In this document: positions 25,659 to 35,602 of the stretch, piece by piece | Layout: each line of letters opens with the position of its first letter | How positions within the stretch are numbered: the first letter of the stretch is position 1 | From: Clostridium tepidiprofundi DSM 19306 | Lineage (GTDB): Bacteria; Bacillota; Clostridia; Clostridiales; Clostridiaceae | DNA length: 64,000 nucleotides | Direction of reading: 5' to 3' | NCBI RefSeq assembly: GCF_001594005.1 | Contig: NZ_LTBA01000011.1 | Span: forward strand, 1-64,000 | Notes under the pieces: model-generated | Told to the model about the DNA's origin: nothing | Database searches by the model: none | The model's input: only the letters and a program-made list of their open reading frames with translations | Made by a program: the position numbers and the translations under genes

Positions 25659-27221
25659 ATGAAGAAAAAACTATTATCTGCAGCAATAATTACAGCTATT
25701 ATGTTCGGTTCGACAGCAAATGCGGAAGTTCCACCACATTCTGTTATAATAGGTGATAAAGCATATTCGATTGATTATATTGTTAAACCGGCAAATTTTG
25801 CTGAAATAGATTCACAACTTAACAAAAGTGCTAGCGTTTATTATGTTAGTTCAACTAGAATTATAAATTTATTTACAGGAAGACCTATAAGCTATTCATT
25901 GATTTCGTCATTTCCTCAACTTTCATACAAGGATGGGGATGGTGAGAAGTATACAGTATTAGCTGGAAATGGTAAACTAATACATGAAACAAATCCTTTT
26001 ATGGCTTCTGCAAATGTAAGCATTGGAAATGGTATGACTTTATTTAAAAATATTAAGATTACTACGACGGTTCCGGATGTATGTTATTATACTATTGAAA
26101 ATGGTACATCAATTCAAAAAATAGGACAAACTGTAAAATGTGCGACTGATGGAAATTATGTTAAAGTGAAGTTTTTGGCTTATGATAAGAGAACACTAAT
26201 TGCGGAGGGTCAATTAGATGTTTCATCTTCTGGCAATAGAGTTGTTAGTAATTTGAATTTTGTTTTAGGAAATACACCTGGAAATATTTCTAATTTAGGA
26301 CTTGTTGCTAAGGATAAAAATTGGATTTATTACAGAAATCCAAAGAAAAGAGGGAGAATATATAGGATCAAAACGGATGGGGTTGGAGAAGAAGAAATAT
26401 CATCTAAGGAGAATATAGAGTACATAAATATTGTTGGTGAAGATCTGTATTTTGTTTCAGTTGGTGATGAAAAAAATCCTACAAACATATATAGGATGGA
26501 TAAAAGAGGACTAGGTGTAAAAAGTGCAATTTATCAGTATTCTAGTGATAAAAAACCTATAAATTTTGGAGATATAAAGGATGTTATGGTTGCGGGTAAC
26601 TATGTATATTATATAGACGCTAAAACAGGATTCCTTTCTAGATTTAAAACAAAGTATGCAGGAGGAAAATATGTTTTAGATGGCAAAATTAAGAAAGTTA
26701 CCAAAGACATGGTTGAAGATGTTAATATGTACAAAAACTATATATACTATGTGAATGTCTCAGACTATAACAGGATTTATAGATTGAATATTATGACTGG
26801 TGAAAATACAAGATTAACTAATTTTGAAGCTAAGCATATAAATATTCAAGGGGATTGGATTTACTTTAGAAACTATTCTGATGATGAAAAACTTTATAAA
26901 ATCAAAACAGATGGTACTCAATATACAAAACTATCAGATGATATGGCATTTAATATAAATGTATATGGAGAATGGATTTATTATAAAAATGCTTCTGATA
27001 ATAATTTTCTTTACAAAATAAGAACAGATGGTTCTGGTGGAAAAGAAGAATATATAACTGGTCAAATTATTTCTAAGAGTGGGTATAAGATTTCAGCTGA
27101 TAGGGTAGGAAATATAAATGTTATAGGAGATTGGATTTATTTTACTAAAGATAAAGAAAGCAGAAGTATTACAATAAACAAAATAAGAGCTGACGGAAAG
27201 AATAGGAAGCAAGTAGATTAA
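25659..27221 (+). CDS. Secreted DUF5050 beta-propeller-like protein
   Basis: The 520-residue protein has a signal peptide ending TANA-EVPP (about 1-23), an N-terminal domain (about 24-210) with a SIGNGMTLFKNI segment, and a C-terminal half of about six repeats of the type INIQGDWIYFRNYSDDEKLY followed by KIKTDG. These are DUF5050/LRP-propeller-like blades, extracellular and probably binding sugar or protein. The ATG is preceded by TAGGAGGTTAT. It heads a run of surface genes and shares this repeat with the 1588-residue protein downstream. The N-terminal domain is not recognised. Confidence 0.85.
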   Translation: MKKKLLSAAIITAIMFGSTANAEVPPHSVIIGDKAYSIDYIVKPANFAEIDSQLNKSASVYYVSSTRIINLFTGRPISYSLISSFPQLSYKDGDGEKYTVLAGNGKLIHETNPFMASANVSIGNGMTLFKNIKITTTVPDVCYYTIENGTSIQKIGQTVKCATDGNYVKVKFLAYDKRTLIAEGQLDVSSSGNRVVSNLNFVLGNTPGNISNLGLVAKDKNWIYYRNPKKRGRIYRIKTDGVGEEEISSKENIEYINIVGEDLYFVSVGDEKNPTNIYRMDKRGLGVKSAIYQYSSDKKPINFGDIKDVMVAGNYVYYIDAKTGFLSRFKTKYAGGKYVLDGKIKKVTKDMVEDVNMYKNYIYYVNVSDYNRIYRLNIMTGENTRLTNFEAKHINIQGDWIYFRNYSDDEKLYKIKTDGTQYTKLSDDMAFNINVYGEWIYYKNASDNNFLYKIRTDGSGGKEEYITGQIISKSGYKISADRVGNINVIGDWIYFTKDKESRSITINKIRADGKNRKQVD

Positions 27222-27300
27222 ACTTGTTTTGCTGATGTAGAACTTTGCGATTTCATATGAATATTCTACTTTACTTGAGGCAAAAAGCTTTAATATAGTC
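27222..27300 (-). repeat. Dispersed multi-hairpin repeat, copy 5 (inverted, partial)
   Basis: ACTTGTTTTGCTGATGTAGA, TCTACTTTACTTGAGGC and AAAAAGCTTTAATATAG match the inverted family in order. It starts at the stop codon of the DUF5050 gene, as copies 4 and 8 do at their genes. Confidence 0.7.
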
Positions 27301-27354
27301 TTATGGAAATGGGAGTATTAAGGAATTGATAAATAAGTGAAAGATGGTGATTAT

Positions 27355-28038
27355 TTGAAATATATAAAATTCAGCAAACTACTTTTAATGATAGTATTGT
27401 TATTTAATTTTTTGGATTTTACTTATGTTTTTGGTGATGAATACTGCATTAAAAATACTAAATTAGATGTAAAACCTAATAAGATTTGGAGTATAAAATT
27501 TAATAAAGATATAGATACCAATTCAATCAAAGATGATTCAGTTAAAGTTGTTGACAGTAATGGAAATAAGATGGATATAAAACTGAAAACGAAGCTTGAT
27601 GATTCCACGGTTTTAGAAGTTATTCCTCCAGATGAAGGATATGTTTTTGGAGAAACTTATACTTTATATGTTTCTGATGATATAAAGGATGTATCTGGCA
27701 ATAAGCTCTCAAAACCGGTAAGAATGAAATTTACTATTAAGTCTACTGAATATGATTATGCTACTGCAAAGGTTGAGGTGGGAAATGAACATTTATCTAA
27801 CATCAAGGTTATTAAGGTGAAGAATACTTCTTTGAAAAGTGCAGTTAAGTATTGGGTTGAGAATCAATTCAGTGAATATGATAATGAAAAGGTGTACATA
27901 GGTGCTAAAGCAGAAGTTATTATTTTGACAGATAATGCAATTGTTCATTTTTATGATGCCGAAGATAATGAGGTTGCAAGTGGTGTGTTGAATGTTGGAA
28001 GTAGTGCTGATAATATACAATTCAATATATCAAAGTAG
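27355..28038 (+). CDS. Secreted protein with SbsA-type Ig-like (Big_5-like) domain
   Basis: I place the start at TTG 27355 (GATGGTGAT upstream); an in-frame GTG at 27337 is also possible. The 227-residue product has a signal peptide (KLLLMIVLLFNFLDF...VFG) and one Ig-like domain (about 30-130): PNKIWSIKFNKDID, TVLEVIPPDEGYVFGETYTL and SGNKLSKPVRMKF. This is the pattern of SbsA/Big_5 domains found in S-layer and surface enzymes. A second C-terminal region (about 140-225) is less clear. The same Ig pattern recurs in the next gene and at the end of the S41 protease, so these products probably share a surface partner. It is 15 bp from the next gene. Confidence 0.8.
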   Translation: MKYIKFSKLLLMIVLLFNFLDFTYVFGDEYCIKNTKLDVKPNKIWSIKFNKDIDTNSIKDDSVKVVDSNGNKMDIKLKTKLDDSTVLEVIPPDEGYVFGETYTLYVSDDIKDVSGNKLSKPVRMKFTIKSTEYDYATAKVEVGNEHLSNIKVIKVKNTSLKSAVKYWVENQFSEYDNEKVYIGAKAEVIILTDNAIVHFYDAEDNEVASGVLNVGSSADNIQFNISK

Positions 28039-28053
28039 GGAGAGTGATTCGAA

Positions 28054-31000
28054 TTGAGAAGGAAAGTTGGCTTACTCATATTAATATTGTTTTTTATCAT
28101 GAAACCTGTCATGTGTTTCGCTGATGATGAGGATAAATATAAAATATATAATTCTGTAGATAATGTTCCTGTAAATAAAGTATGGAAAATAAATTTTAGT
28201 AAGAATTTAGATAAGTATTCAGTAAAAAATTATAATATTGAGGTTTTGAATAGTAGGAAGATGACAGTACCTATAAATGTTATTCTTGATAAAAACAAAA
28301 AGACAGTATTAGTATCACCTAAAAGTTACTATAAATTCAATGAGAAATATACTTTAATTGTAACTAAAAAAGTAAAGTCTGATAAAGGTGAGTATATTAA
28401 GATACCTGTAAAAATGGAGTTTACTACTGAAAGCGGTACTGAATCTAAAGATATTTATTCTGAATTTCCGGATGATGAAAGTGCATTTATTATAGTAGAT
28501 AATATGGTCTATGCGATAGATTATTTTAATAAGGAGAAGAATGAATATTTTAGTGATAAGGTTTATGATGATGTCAGAGAAAAACTAATGAGTGAAAAAT
28601 ATTTAATATATCATAGAGATAAGTATAGTAGGGAATCGATAGAAGATAAAATATCGTTATATTTTAAATTCACAACATCCATAAGAGAACAGGATAATAA
28701 AAAGGTTCATTTATACGATAAATTAAATTATTTAGATAAAGATGGAAAGGTTTTTACTTATGAATGGGATGAGGTTAATAATGTATATAAATTTATAGTT
28801 CCCAATGTTTATATAGATGTTTTTAAGAAAAACGAAGATACAATGGTAAAGATATCTGATGTTAAAGGAGTATATGGTGCAGAAAAATTTAAATTTGAAG
28901 ATGATAACAATATATACAAAATAGGGGATTCGGTTGTTAATAATTTTAACAATGAAGATGAGAAATTGTATATTTTGTCGAAAGATAATTATATTTTAGC
29001 GACTACAATTTTGGATACAGTATATTCAACTAGAGGACATAATAAATTGAAGTTAGAACATTATGATTATTATAGGAAACCTGATGAAAATATAGATACT
29101 GGTGATATTGGCAAAAATGTGGATTATAATAAATATGGGAATTCATCTGGCAATATAATCAATAATGGGTATGTTGCATCAGATAAGAAAAATTATATAT
29201 TCTATGTAAATACAGGTGATAATAATAGGCTATATAAGCTTAAAACCGATGGCCGATTTGATAATGCAATGAGCAATGATTATGCACAGTATATAAATTC
29301 ATACAGTGGATATATTTACTACAGTAATTATGCTGATGATGGTAAGCTATATAGAGTGAAAGCAGATGGATCTGCAAGGGAAAAGTTAGTCGATGACATG
29401 GCGGCATATGTTACTGTTTATAATGGATGGGTGTATTATAGTAATCACTCTGATGGAGGAAGAATATATAGGATAAAGATTAATCCAGATGGTAAAGTAG
29501 ATAACAATTTTATTACCAAGGAAATAGATGGCAGAAAGCATGGAAAGCCTATTACAGATGTTTATGAAGATGAAGCTGCTTATATAAATGTAATTGGAGA
29601 TAAAATAATATATACAAATGTATCAGATGAAAACAAGCCATACATGATTAAGGATTTGTATAAGTCTACTCCGCTTTCAGAAAGTAAGTTAATGAGATGC
29701 AAGTTGAATAATGAATGGATGGAAGCTATCCAAGTAGTTGGAGATTGGATATATTATACTACGAGTGAGGGAGATTTGAATAAAGCGAAATTAGATGATG
29801 ATAGAATAGTCCCTCTTAGAGGTGTTGTTAGAAAATTTGATAAAGGATATCATCTTAATGCATATGGAGATTGGATATATTACAGCAACGCACTTGATGA
29901 TGGTAAACTTTACAAAATAAATATAGATGGTAGTGGAGAAAAAGTAAAATTATCAGATGACACAGTGACATATATAAATATAGTTGATAATTACCTATAC
30001 TATGTAAGTGATAATAAGCTATATAGATTGATGATAGATAGAATAGGTGTTGTAGAACCTGAAATAATAACAAAAGAACCTCCTAAAAGAAATATAGAAC
30101 AGATTAAAGATATAAAGAAGATAGTTTCTTATGATGAGGTAAATGAAGAATTGGAAATATTAGAAAAAAAATATTTACCAGAAAAAGTTCCGGCAATAAT
30201 GGATGACAACACAATGCAGGAGCTTGCAGTTGATTGGGACAAGAAAAACGTTGAAAAAAGCAAAGGTTCATATTTCTATGAAGGAGAAGTAATGGGATAT
30301 GATAAAAAAATCAAATTAGAACTTGTAATACCTTCAGAGATGTTAAATGAGAACAATGATGTTATTGTATACAACAATCCAGATAATAAAGCTGATATTG
30401 TTGTTGTTAGAAGTGAATATGAGAACAGTTTGTATGCAAAACCACCTAAGCTAGTTGTAGGCGATGTTGTAAAAATTTATGAGGATAAGTATTTAGAAAA
30501 GCCTCTTGCAACTGCAGAAGTTGTCAAAGATGGTAGATATAATGAGGCTATTTTAAAAGGACTTGATATTGATACATTAGGAAAGCAGAATTACTATTTA
30601 ACTATTACAAGAGGTGAAAAAGGTGAAAGTTTACCTACTGAAATTAAGATACCAGATGCACCAACTATTCTTAAAGCTGGTGATGAGGATTATACGAATA
30701 TAGGAGTTAATCTAAAGGATTGTTATGTAGATGAATTTTTACATTCAGAGATAAGTGGTAATAATAGTGAATTTGAGTTGAATATAAATGGATATAGATT
30801 ATATCTTATTAATTCAAATGATAAACTTAATATGATTCAAGATTCAATTGTTCCTGTTGATGATGATATTGATATTAACGATAATAATTGGTCATTTAGT
30901 GAACTTGAGGATAAATTAATAAGCTCAGGTATGAGCAGTAATGATATTAAAAAAATTCTTATAAAAGATAGTTTAGGGAAATTGATTAAGCAGGCTAAAT

Positions 31001-32820
31001 ATAATGTTTATGTGGCTACTAAATTTAGTGGATATGCATCACCGGATGGAAGAGGAGAAAGACCGAACGTAATAGGTTATATTTCAAGTGATGGTTATGC
31101 TATTGATATGATAAGTGATGGATTGCCAAATAAACCAGTTATTACAGAAACTAAAGTTAAACCAGGCGATAAGATTGAATTGAATAAGCCTATTCCTAAA
31201 GGAGAAATAGCTTATGTTGTTCCAGAGGGAGAAATATTTGATAATAGTATTACTAATTTAAATGGTTGGCTCGCAGAGAGTGGAGAAGAGTGGTACTATG
31301 ATACGGAAGAAGGACAGGCTGAATTGGATTCTCATCATGTAACTTATTTGGTGGGTAATGGAAAGAATAAGACTATAGATGTTCCTATTGTTGATGATAT
31401 TATTGCAGATGAAGCAGAAAGATATAGAATAGTTATAAAAAATGGTGTTGGTGTTTCTGAACCATCAGATGAAGCTGTTATACTTGACAATAAATATCCA
31501 GAATGGGCGATTTTTAACAAAAAAATATTTGATGAAAATATTGATAATGGAAATGCTGGTAAAGATATAAAAGTGTATTCAAATAATGAGGATTGTTATG
31601 CTTATTTAGTTCCTAAAAATGAAGAAATTGAAGATTATAGTTCAATAACTGTTGAAATGCTTGAAGAGGCGATCAGTAAGTCAAGGTATTCAAAAAAGAT
31701 TCGTGTTAACAAAAAAGAATGGTTTAATACTTCTAATAACTATACTAGAATACCAACTGACAAGCTATACTCAAATTTCATTGCTACGGATTATGATACG
31801 CTTCCTAAATATAATTATGTATTGATTTTTGTCGATGATGTAGGAAATGTTGCAAAGCCTATAGATGAAAAAAATTATATAAATGTATTGATAGATGCAA
31901 GAAAATTACATGAATTATTGATAGATGCTGAAACAGGCTTGGAACAATTAGAACCTGATGATCCGGCATATGAGAAAAAATATGATATATTAAATTCAGA
32001 ATATAATAAAGCGAGAACGTTTTTTAATAATGCTGAGCAGTATAGGAACTGTTCTCAAAGAGATGTTGATAATCAGTTTGAATCATTGAAAAAAGCTTTA
32101 ATAGAAGCTGGAATTGTAAATTGTAGATTTTACGATAAAGGAAATCGTAACGGACAAGAGCAACTTAGAGCTGCTGCAAATAGTTTATATTTAAGATATA
32201 AAAATGGTGATGCTGTATCATTTAAGAATGGAAATTCAGGAAATGAGATTTATGTGGCTTATGGTGATTTAGATTTACCAACTGATATACCTGGTACAAA
32301 TATTGAAATAAAATGGGATTCAAATTCAAGTGATATTGAATCAAATGGTACGGTACGCAGAGAAACAACATCTGATGTAAATGTTAAATTGAAGGTTACT
32401 TTAAAATTAGGAGGCAGAAGTATAGTAAAGAAATTAAATGTTTTAGTGCCTCATAGAAGTGGTAATGAAGTTGTTACTATAACAAAACCTGATGGACAGG
32501 AAAGAATATTACATGTAAAATTAAATACAATAGAGGGAACGTATACTAAGAGTGATGGAGAATATGATAATGACGGGGAGTTTTATGTATATGTGAGGAT
32601 AAAGAATTCAGAAGGTAGATATTTGAATGACAAAGGTGAATTTGCAGATTTAATTACACTTACAGCTAAACTTAATGATGACAATACATGGAGCTTGCCA
32701 ATAAAAGATTATACTATACCAGATGGTCAATATACAATTGAGGCATGGGTATATGATGGAGCTGATGGTGAAAAAGTACGCAGAAATGTAGAGGTTAGTT
32801 GGAACTTAAATAAAGAATAG
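28054..32820 (+). CDS. Giant secreted surface protein (Ig, DUF5050 propeller, bacterial Ig)
   Basis: A TTG start (28054, with GGGAGAGTGA upstream) gives 1588 residues. A signal peptide (1-23) is followed by an SbsA-type Ig domain (about 30-125: VNKVWKINFSKNLD). After an unrecognised region comes a DUF5050-like propeller (about 380-670) with repeated INVIGDKIIYTN and GDWIYYSNALDDGKLYKI blades. The middle (about 690-1280) has repeated modules such as KPVITETKVKPGDKIEL. A helical stretch lies at about 1285-1360. An atrophied bacterial Ig domain follows (about 1405-1475), then a last Ig-like module to the end. No wall-sorting signal or SLH domain was seen, so attachment is unknown. It ends at a strong terminator and is probably cotranscribed with 27355. 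Confidence 0.85.
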   Translation: MRRKVGLLILILFFIMKPVMCFADDEDKYKIYNSVDNVPVNKVWKINFSKNLDKYSVKNYNIEVLNSRKMTVPINVILDKNKKTVLVSPKSYYKFNEKYTLIVTKKVKSDKGEYIKIPVKMEFTTESGTESKDIYSEFPDDESAFIIVDNMVYAIDYFNKEKNEYFSDKVYDDVREKLMSEKYLIYHRDKYSRESIEDKISLYFKFTTSIREQDNKKVHLYDKLNYLDKDGKVFTYEWDEVNNVYKFIVPNVYIDVFKKNEDTMVKISDVKGVYGAEKFKFEDDNNIYKIGDSVVNNFNNEDEKLYILSKDNYILATTILDTVYSTRGHNKLKLEHYDYYRKPDENIDTGDIGKNVDYNKYGNSSGNIINNGYVASDKKNYIFYVNTGDNNRLYKLKTDGRFDNAMSNDYAQYINSYSGYIYYSNYADDGKLYRVKADGSAREKLVDDMAAYVTVYNGWVYYSNHSDGGRIYRIKINPDGKVDNNFITKEIDGRKHGKPITDVYEDEAAYINVIGDKIIYTNVSDENKPYMIKDLYKSTPLSESKLMRCKLNNEWMEAIQVVGDWIYYTTSEGDLNKAKLDDDRIVPLRGVVRKFDKGYHLNAYGDWIYYSNALDDGKLYKINIDGSGEKVKLSDDTVTYINIVDNYLYYVSDNKLYRLMIDRIGVVEPEIITKEPPKRNIEQIKDIKKIVSYDEVNEELEILEKKYLPEKVPAIMDDNTMQELAVDWDKKNVEKSKGSYFYEGEVMGYDKKIKLELVIPSEMLNENNDVIVYNNPDNKADIVVVRSEYENSLYAKPPKLVVGDVVKIYEDKYLEKPLATAEVVKDGRYNEAILKGLDIDTLGKQNYYLTITRGEKGESLPTEIKIPDAPTILKAGDEDYTNIGVNLKDCYVDEFLHSEISGNNSEFELNINGYRLYLINSNDKLNMIQDSIVPVDDDIDINDNNWSFSELEDKLISSGMSSNDIKKILIKDSLGKLIKQAKYNVYVATKFSGYASPDGRGERPNVIGYISSDGYAIDMISDGLPNKPVITETKVKPGDKIELNKPIPKGEIAYVVPEGEIFDNSITNLNGWLAESGEEWYYDTEEGQAELDSHHVTYLVGNGKNKTIDVPIVDDIIADEAERYRIVIKNGVGVSEPSDEAVILDNKYPEWAIFNKKIFDENIDNGNAGKDIKVYSNNEDCYAYLVPKNEEIEDYSSITVEMLEEAISKSRYSKKIRVNKKEWFNTSNNYTRIPTDKLYSNFIATDYDTLPKYNYVLIFVDDVGNVAKPIDEKNYINVLIDARKLHELLIDAETGLEQLEPDDPAYEKKYDILNSEYNKARTFFNNAEQYRNCSQRDVDNQFESLKKALIEAGIVNCRFYDKGNRNGQEQLRAAANSLYLRYKNGDAVSFKNGNSGNEIYVAYGDLDLPTDIPGTNIEIKWDSNSSDIESNGTVRRETTSDVNVKLKVTLKLGGRSIVKKLNVLVPHRSGNEVVTITKPDGQERILHVKLNTIEGTYTKSDGEYDNDGEFYVYVRIKNSEGRYLNDKGEFADLITLTAKLNDDNTWSLPIKDYTIPDGQYTIEAWVYDGADGEKVRRNVEVSWNLNKE

Positions 32821-32828
32821 AAAGTTTG

Positions 32829-32860
32829 ATATTAGGAGGAGTTATTCCTCCTAATATTTC
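32829..32860 (+). terminator. Intrinsic terminator after the giant surface gene
   Basis: ATATTAGGAGGA (32829-32840) pairs exactly with TCCTCCTAATAT (32846-32857), followed by a short T-rich tail. It closes the surface transcript. Confidence 0.85.
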
Positions 32861-32879
32861 TATATCAATAAAAATATAT

Positions 32880-32998
32880 TTAATTTGTAATATGCAGTGT
32901 AAATATTTAATATCATATATTTTGTATTAATATTCACTATAAAAATCTCTACATACTGCATTTTTTCGTTGTAATATATATGATAAAAATCTAAATTA
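32880..32998 (-). repeat. 120-bp repeat, copy A (inverted to 63758-63879)
   Basis: Read in reverse complement it runs TAATTTAGATTTTTATCATA, AAAAAATGCAGTATGTAGAG, ATTTTTATAGTGAATATTAA and TGCATATTACAAATT. The same blocks, nearly identical, occur in the other orientation at 63758-63879. Ends share ATGCAG/CTGCAT short inverted sequence. Confidence 0.9.
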
Positions 32999-33126
32999 GG
33001 AATTGAAGAAAAATATATACATTGAAAAATAAAGCAAACTTGTATAAACTATAATGTATGTAGTAGAATTAGAGAGTATAGATTGTATATATTATGTATG
33101 CATATATTAGATATGGAGGGAAAAAT

Positions 33127-33954
33127 ATGAATAATGATAAAAAAGTTGACAACAAAGGTAAAGAGGTTGATATAGAACTTTCACTTAACAATGTTGATGA
33201 TACTGTTATGTCCGATTTACATAAGGAGATGCTTAAAGATGAATTATCAAACTTGCCACCTTTAAAGATTGGAGAGGTATCTATAAATGGCGTATATACT
33301 TATGATATGGGAGATAAATTAGAGGTAAGTGTATATGTTAGAAATGGTTTTTCAAAGCAAATATCACTAGATATTATGCCATTGGTAATTACAAACAAAA
33401 AAGGAGATGTCCTCGCTAAGCAAACTATCGATATGAAGGAATTGGGCATTATTCCATCTATGGGAGGAAGACCTTATAAAGTGTATTTTGACAAGAAAAA
33501 TGTATTTGTAGAAAAAATACAAGAGGATGATTGGAACATTAAGTTTGAAAAAGAAATTAAAGCATTGAAAACAGTAAATGTTGAACTAGAAGAACTTCCC
33601 AAGAATTTATCATTTGAGATGCGAGAGTATATAATGAATCACATTAAGAGTCTTTCTTTAGTAAAAAAAGGTGATGTTAGTTTGAGCACTATAACATTTT
33701 CAAAGAAACGAAATGGCTCAATATCTATTGTTTTGATGGTAAGAAACGGAACAGATAAAAAAATTAAAATTGAAAAACTTCCTATAAGCATAAAAGATAA
33801 TGAGAATAATTTTGTTGGGGGAGGATTATTCGAAATAGATAATATTGAGGTTAATCCTGGTAAAGCAAAAGTATATGATTTTGTATTAAAGCCTGAAAAG
33901 ATTGTTAATAAGGATGCTGATTTAAGCAAATGCAAGGTGTACTTTACAAGGTAA
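33127..33954 (+). CDS. SLAP-domain protein (two tandem domains)
   Basis: The start is ATG 33127 with ATGGAGGGA upstream; the earlier in-frame start at 33094 has none. The 275-residue protein has two SLAP-type domains: GEVSINGVYTYDMGDKLEVS with VYVRNG and DDWNIKF (about 45-155), and a second copy KGDVSLSTITFSKKRNGSIS with VLMVRNG (about 190-275). SLAP domains occur in clostridial S-layer-associated proteins and may be cytosolic or secreted assembly factors; no signal peptide is seen, so this one is likely cytosolic or at the membrane's inner face. It lies between the giant surface protein and the S41 protease. Confidence 0.8.
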   Translation: MNNDKKVDNKGKEVDIELSLNNVDDTVMSDLHKEMLKDELSNLPPLKIGEVSINGVYTYDMGDKLEVSVYVRNGFSKQISLDIMPLVITNKKGDVLAKQTIDMKELGIIPSMGGRPYKVYFDKKNVFVEKIQEDDWNIKFEKEIKALKTVNVELEELPKNLSFEMREYIMNHIKSLSLVKKGDVSLSTITFSKKRNGSISIVLMVRNGTDKKIKIEKLPISIKDNENNFVGGGLFEIDNIEVNPGKAKVYDFVLKPEKIVNKDADLSKCKVYFTR

Positions 33955-33984
33955 GAGTTTGTTTAAGGAGAAAACTTAAGAAAT

Positions 33985-34062
33985 ATTTGAAGCTTTAACA
34001 TATATAAGCATTGTATTGAAGCTTTTTGCTTTAGCAAAACGAGTTCATTTAACTTAGCAGAA
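33985..34062 (+). repeat. Dispersed multi-hairpin repeat, copy 6 (forward, partial)
   Basis: ATTGAAGCTTTTTGCTTTAG and CAAAACGAGTTCATTTAA match the 3' part of copy 1, and GAGTTCATTTA is repeated a second time at 34067. It lies directly before the protease gene's ribosome site. Confidence 0.75.
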
Positions 34063-34086
34063 TGAGTTCATTTAGGAGGAGTATAT

Positions 34087-35523
34087 GTGAAATCAAGGTA
34101 TATTGGTGGTAAAAAATTAGGGGGTATAATAGCTTTTTTTACATTTATTATTATAAACTTAAATTTTACAAATATATTTGCTATAGAGGGTAGTACAACT
34201 AAAGAAATTGTACTAAATCAGGTTAGAAGTAGTATAGAGTATTACTATTACAAAGATGTACCAGATAAAATTTTAAATCTAAATACTCCAGAAGAGATAG
34301 TTAATGCGTTGAATGAACCATATACAAAATACATGTCAAAAGAAGAGTATGATGATTTTATTAATTCGATAGATATGAATATATGTGGTATTGGTGTATA
34401 TGTTGGTGTTGATGAAAAAGGTGTGCTTGTAAAAGAGACAATAAAGGGTTCACCGGCTGAAGAAGCTGGTATTAAATCAGGAGATATTATTTTAAAAGCT
34501 AATGATAATTTGCTTACTGGTATGAAATTAGATGATGCGGTAAAATATATAAAAGGTAAAGAGGGTACAAATGTTAAATTGCTTGTAAAAAGAGAAAATG
34601 AAAACTTATATTTTAATGTAGAAAGAAGAAAAATAAAGATTCCTAGTGCTGAAGGAAAGGTTATTGATAAGCATATAGGATATATTGTTATTCATTCTTT
34701 CAGCACAGATACTAATAAGTATTTTAGTGATATTTTAAAAAAATTTAGAACTCAAAATATTGATAGTTATATTATCGATTTAAGAAATAATGGTGGAGGA
34801 TATATGTCAACTGCAAGGCGAATTGCGGGACATTTTATAGGTAATAATACTTGCTTAATTGTTAAGGATAGAAAAGGAAAAGAGCAAAAGCTTACTGCTA
34901 TTGCCCAAAACGAGATTATAGATAAGCCTACAATATTTCTAATAAATCAGTATTCAGCAAGTGCCTCTGAAATATTATCTTCAGCAGTTAAAGATTATGA
35001 AAAGGCATATTTTATTGGCACTAAAACATTTGGAAAGGGCGTTGCACAGATAATGTTTGGACTTTACGATGGAAGTGCAATCAAGATCACTACTGAAGAA
35101 TTTTTTTCGCCTTTGGGAAATAAAATTAATAATATAGGTGTTAAACCTGATTTAATGATTGATGGTGCTGATTCACTGAAAGCGGCAAAAACATTACTTA
35201 ATTCTTTGTGCATTTATGATTACAAAAAAATTAAAACTTTTTATGATGTTCCACTAAATAAAAAATTCACTATTGTATTTTCAAAGTCAATTGATTGTAA
35301 TAACATTATTGATGATAGCATAGAACTTATAGAGGCTTCTTCTGGTAAAAAAGTAGCTTTTGATATTAAGAAATCAGGAAAATATAATATAATGCTTATT
35401 CCAAAGCATGAACTTTTAAAAAATAGTTGTTACATTTTAATAATAAATGACAGTATAGAAGAGGGAAATGGTGAAAAACTAAAAGAAGGAATTATTAGCG
35501 TTATAAATACAAAAACTAACTGA
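34087..35523 (+). CDS. S41 C-terminal processing protease with PDZ and C-terminal Ig domain
   Basis: The GTG start at 34087 follows TAGGAGGAG. The 478-residue protein has an N-terminal signal or anchor (about 9-33), a PDZ domain (about 95-175), and an S41 protease core with catalytic Ser292 (YSASASEIL) and Lys317 (GTKTFGKGVAQ). The unusual part is the tail (about 380-478), an SbsA-type Ig-like domain (VPLNKKFTIVFSKSID) that matches the Ig modules of the two surface proteins upstream. CtpA-type proteases trim exported proteins outside the membrane. The shared Ig module suggests that this one is recruited to, or processes, those surface proteins. Confidence 0.9.
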   Translation: MKSRYIGGKKLGGIIAFFTFIIINLNFTNIFAIEGSTTKEIVLNQVRSSIEYYYYKDVPDKILNLNTPEEIVNALNEPYTKYMSKEEYDDFINSIDMNICGIGVYVGVDEKGVLVKETIKGSPAEEAGIKSGDIILKANDNLLTGMKLDDAVKYIKGKEGTNVKLLVKRENENLYFNVERRKIKIPSAEGKVIDKHIGYIVIHSFSTDTNKYFSDILKKFRTQNIDSYIIDLRNNGGGYMSTARRIAGHFIGNNTCLIVKDRKGKEQKLTAIAQNEIIDKPTIFLINQYSASASEILSSAVKDYEKAYFIGTKTFGKGVAQIMFGLYDGSAIKITTEEFFSPLGNKINNIGVKPDLMIDGADSLKAAKTLLNSLCIYDYKKIKTFYDVPLNKKFTIVFSKSIDCNNIIDDSIELIEASSGKKVAFDIKKSGKYNIMLIPKHELLKNSCYILIINDSIEEGNGEKLKEGIISVINTKTN

Positions 35524-35602
35524 TGTATATTGATATAAACAGCAAATGTACTTATATGTAGCTTGCTATTTATCTTTGATATACTTGATTTGGAGGAGAA
35601 TT

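Noticed and set aside
32820-33126. Gene in the gap after the giant surface protein
   Set aside because: Only a terminator and a 120-bp repeat are present; no coding frame with a start.
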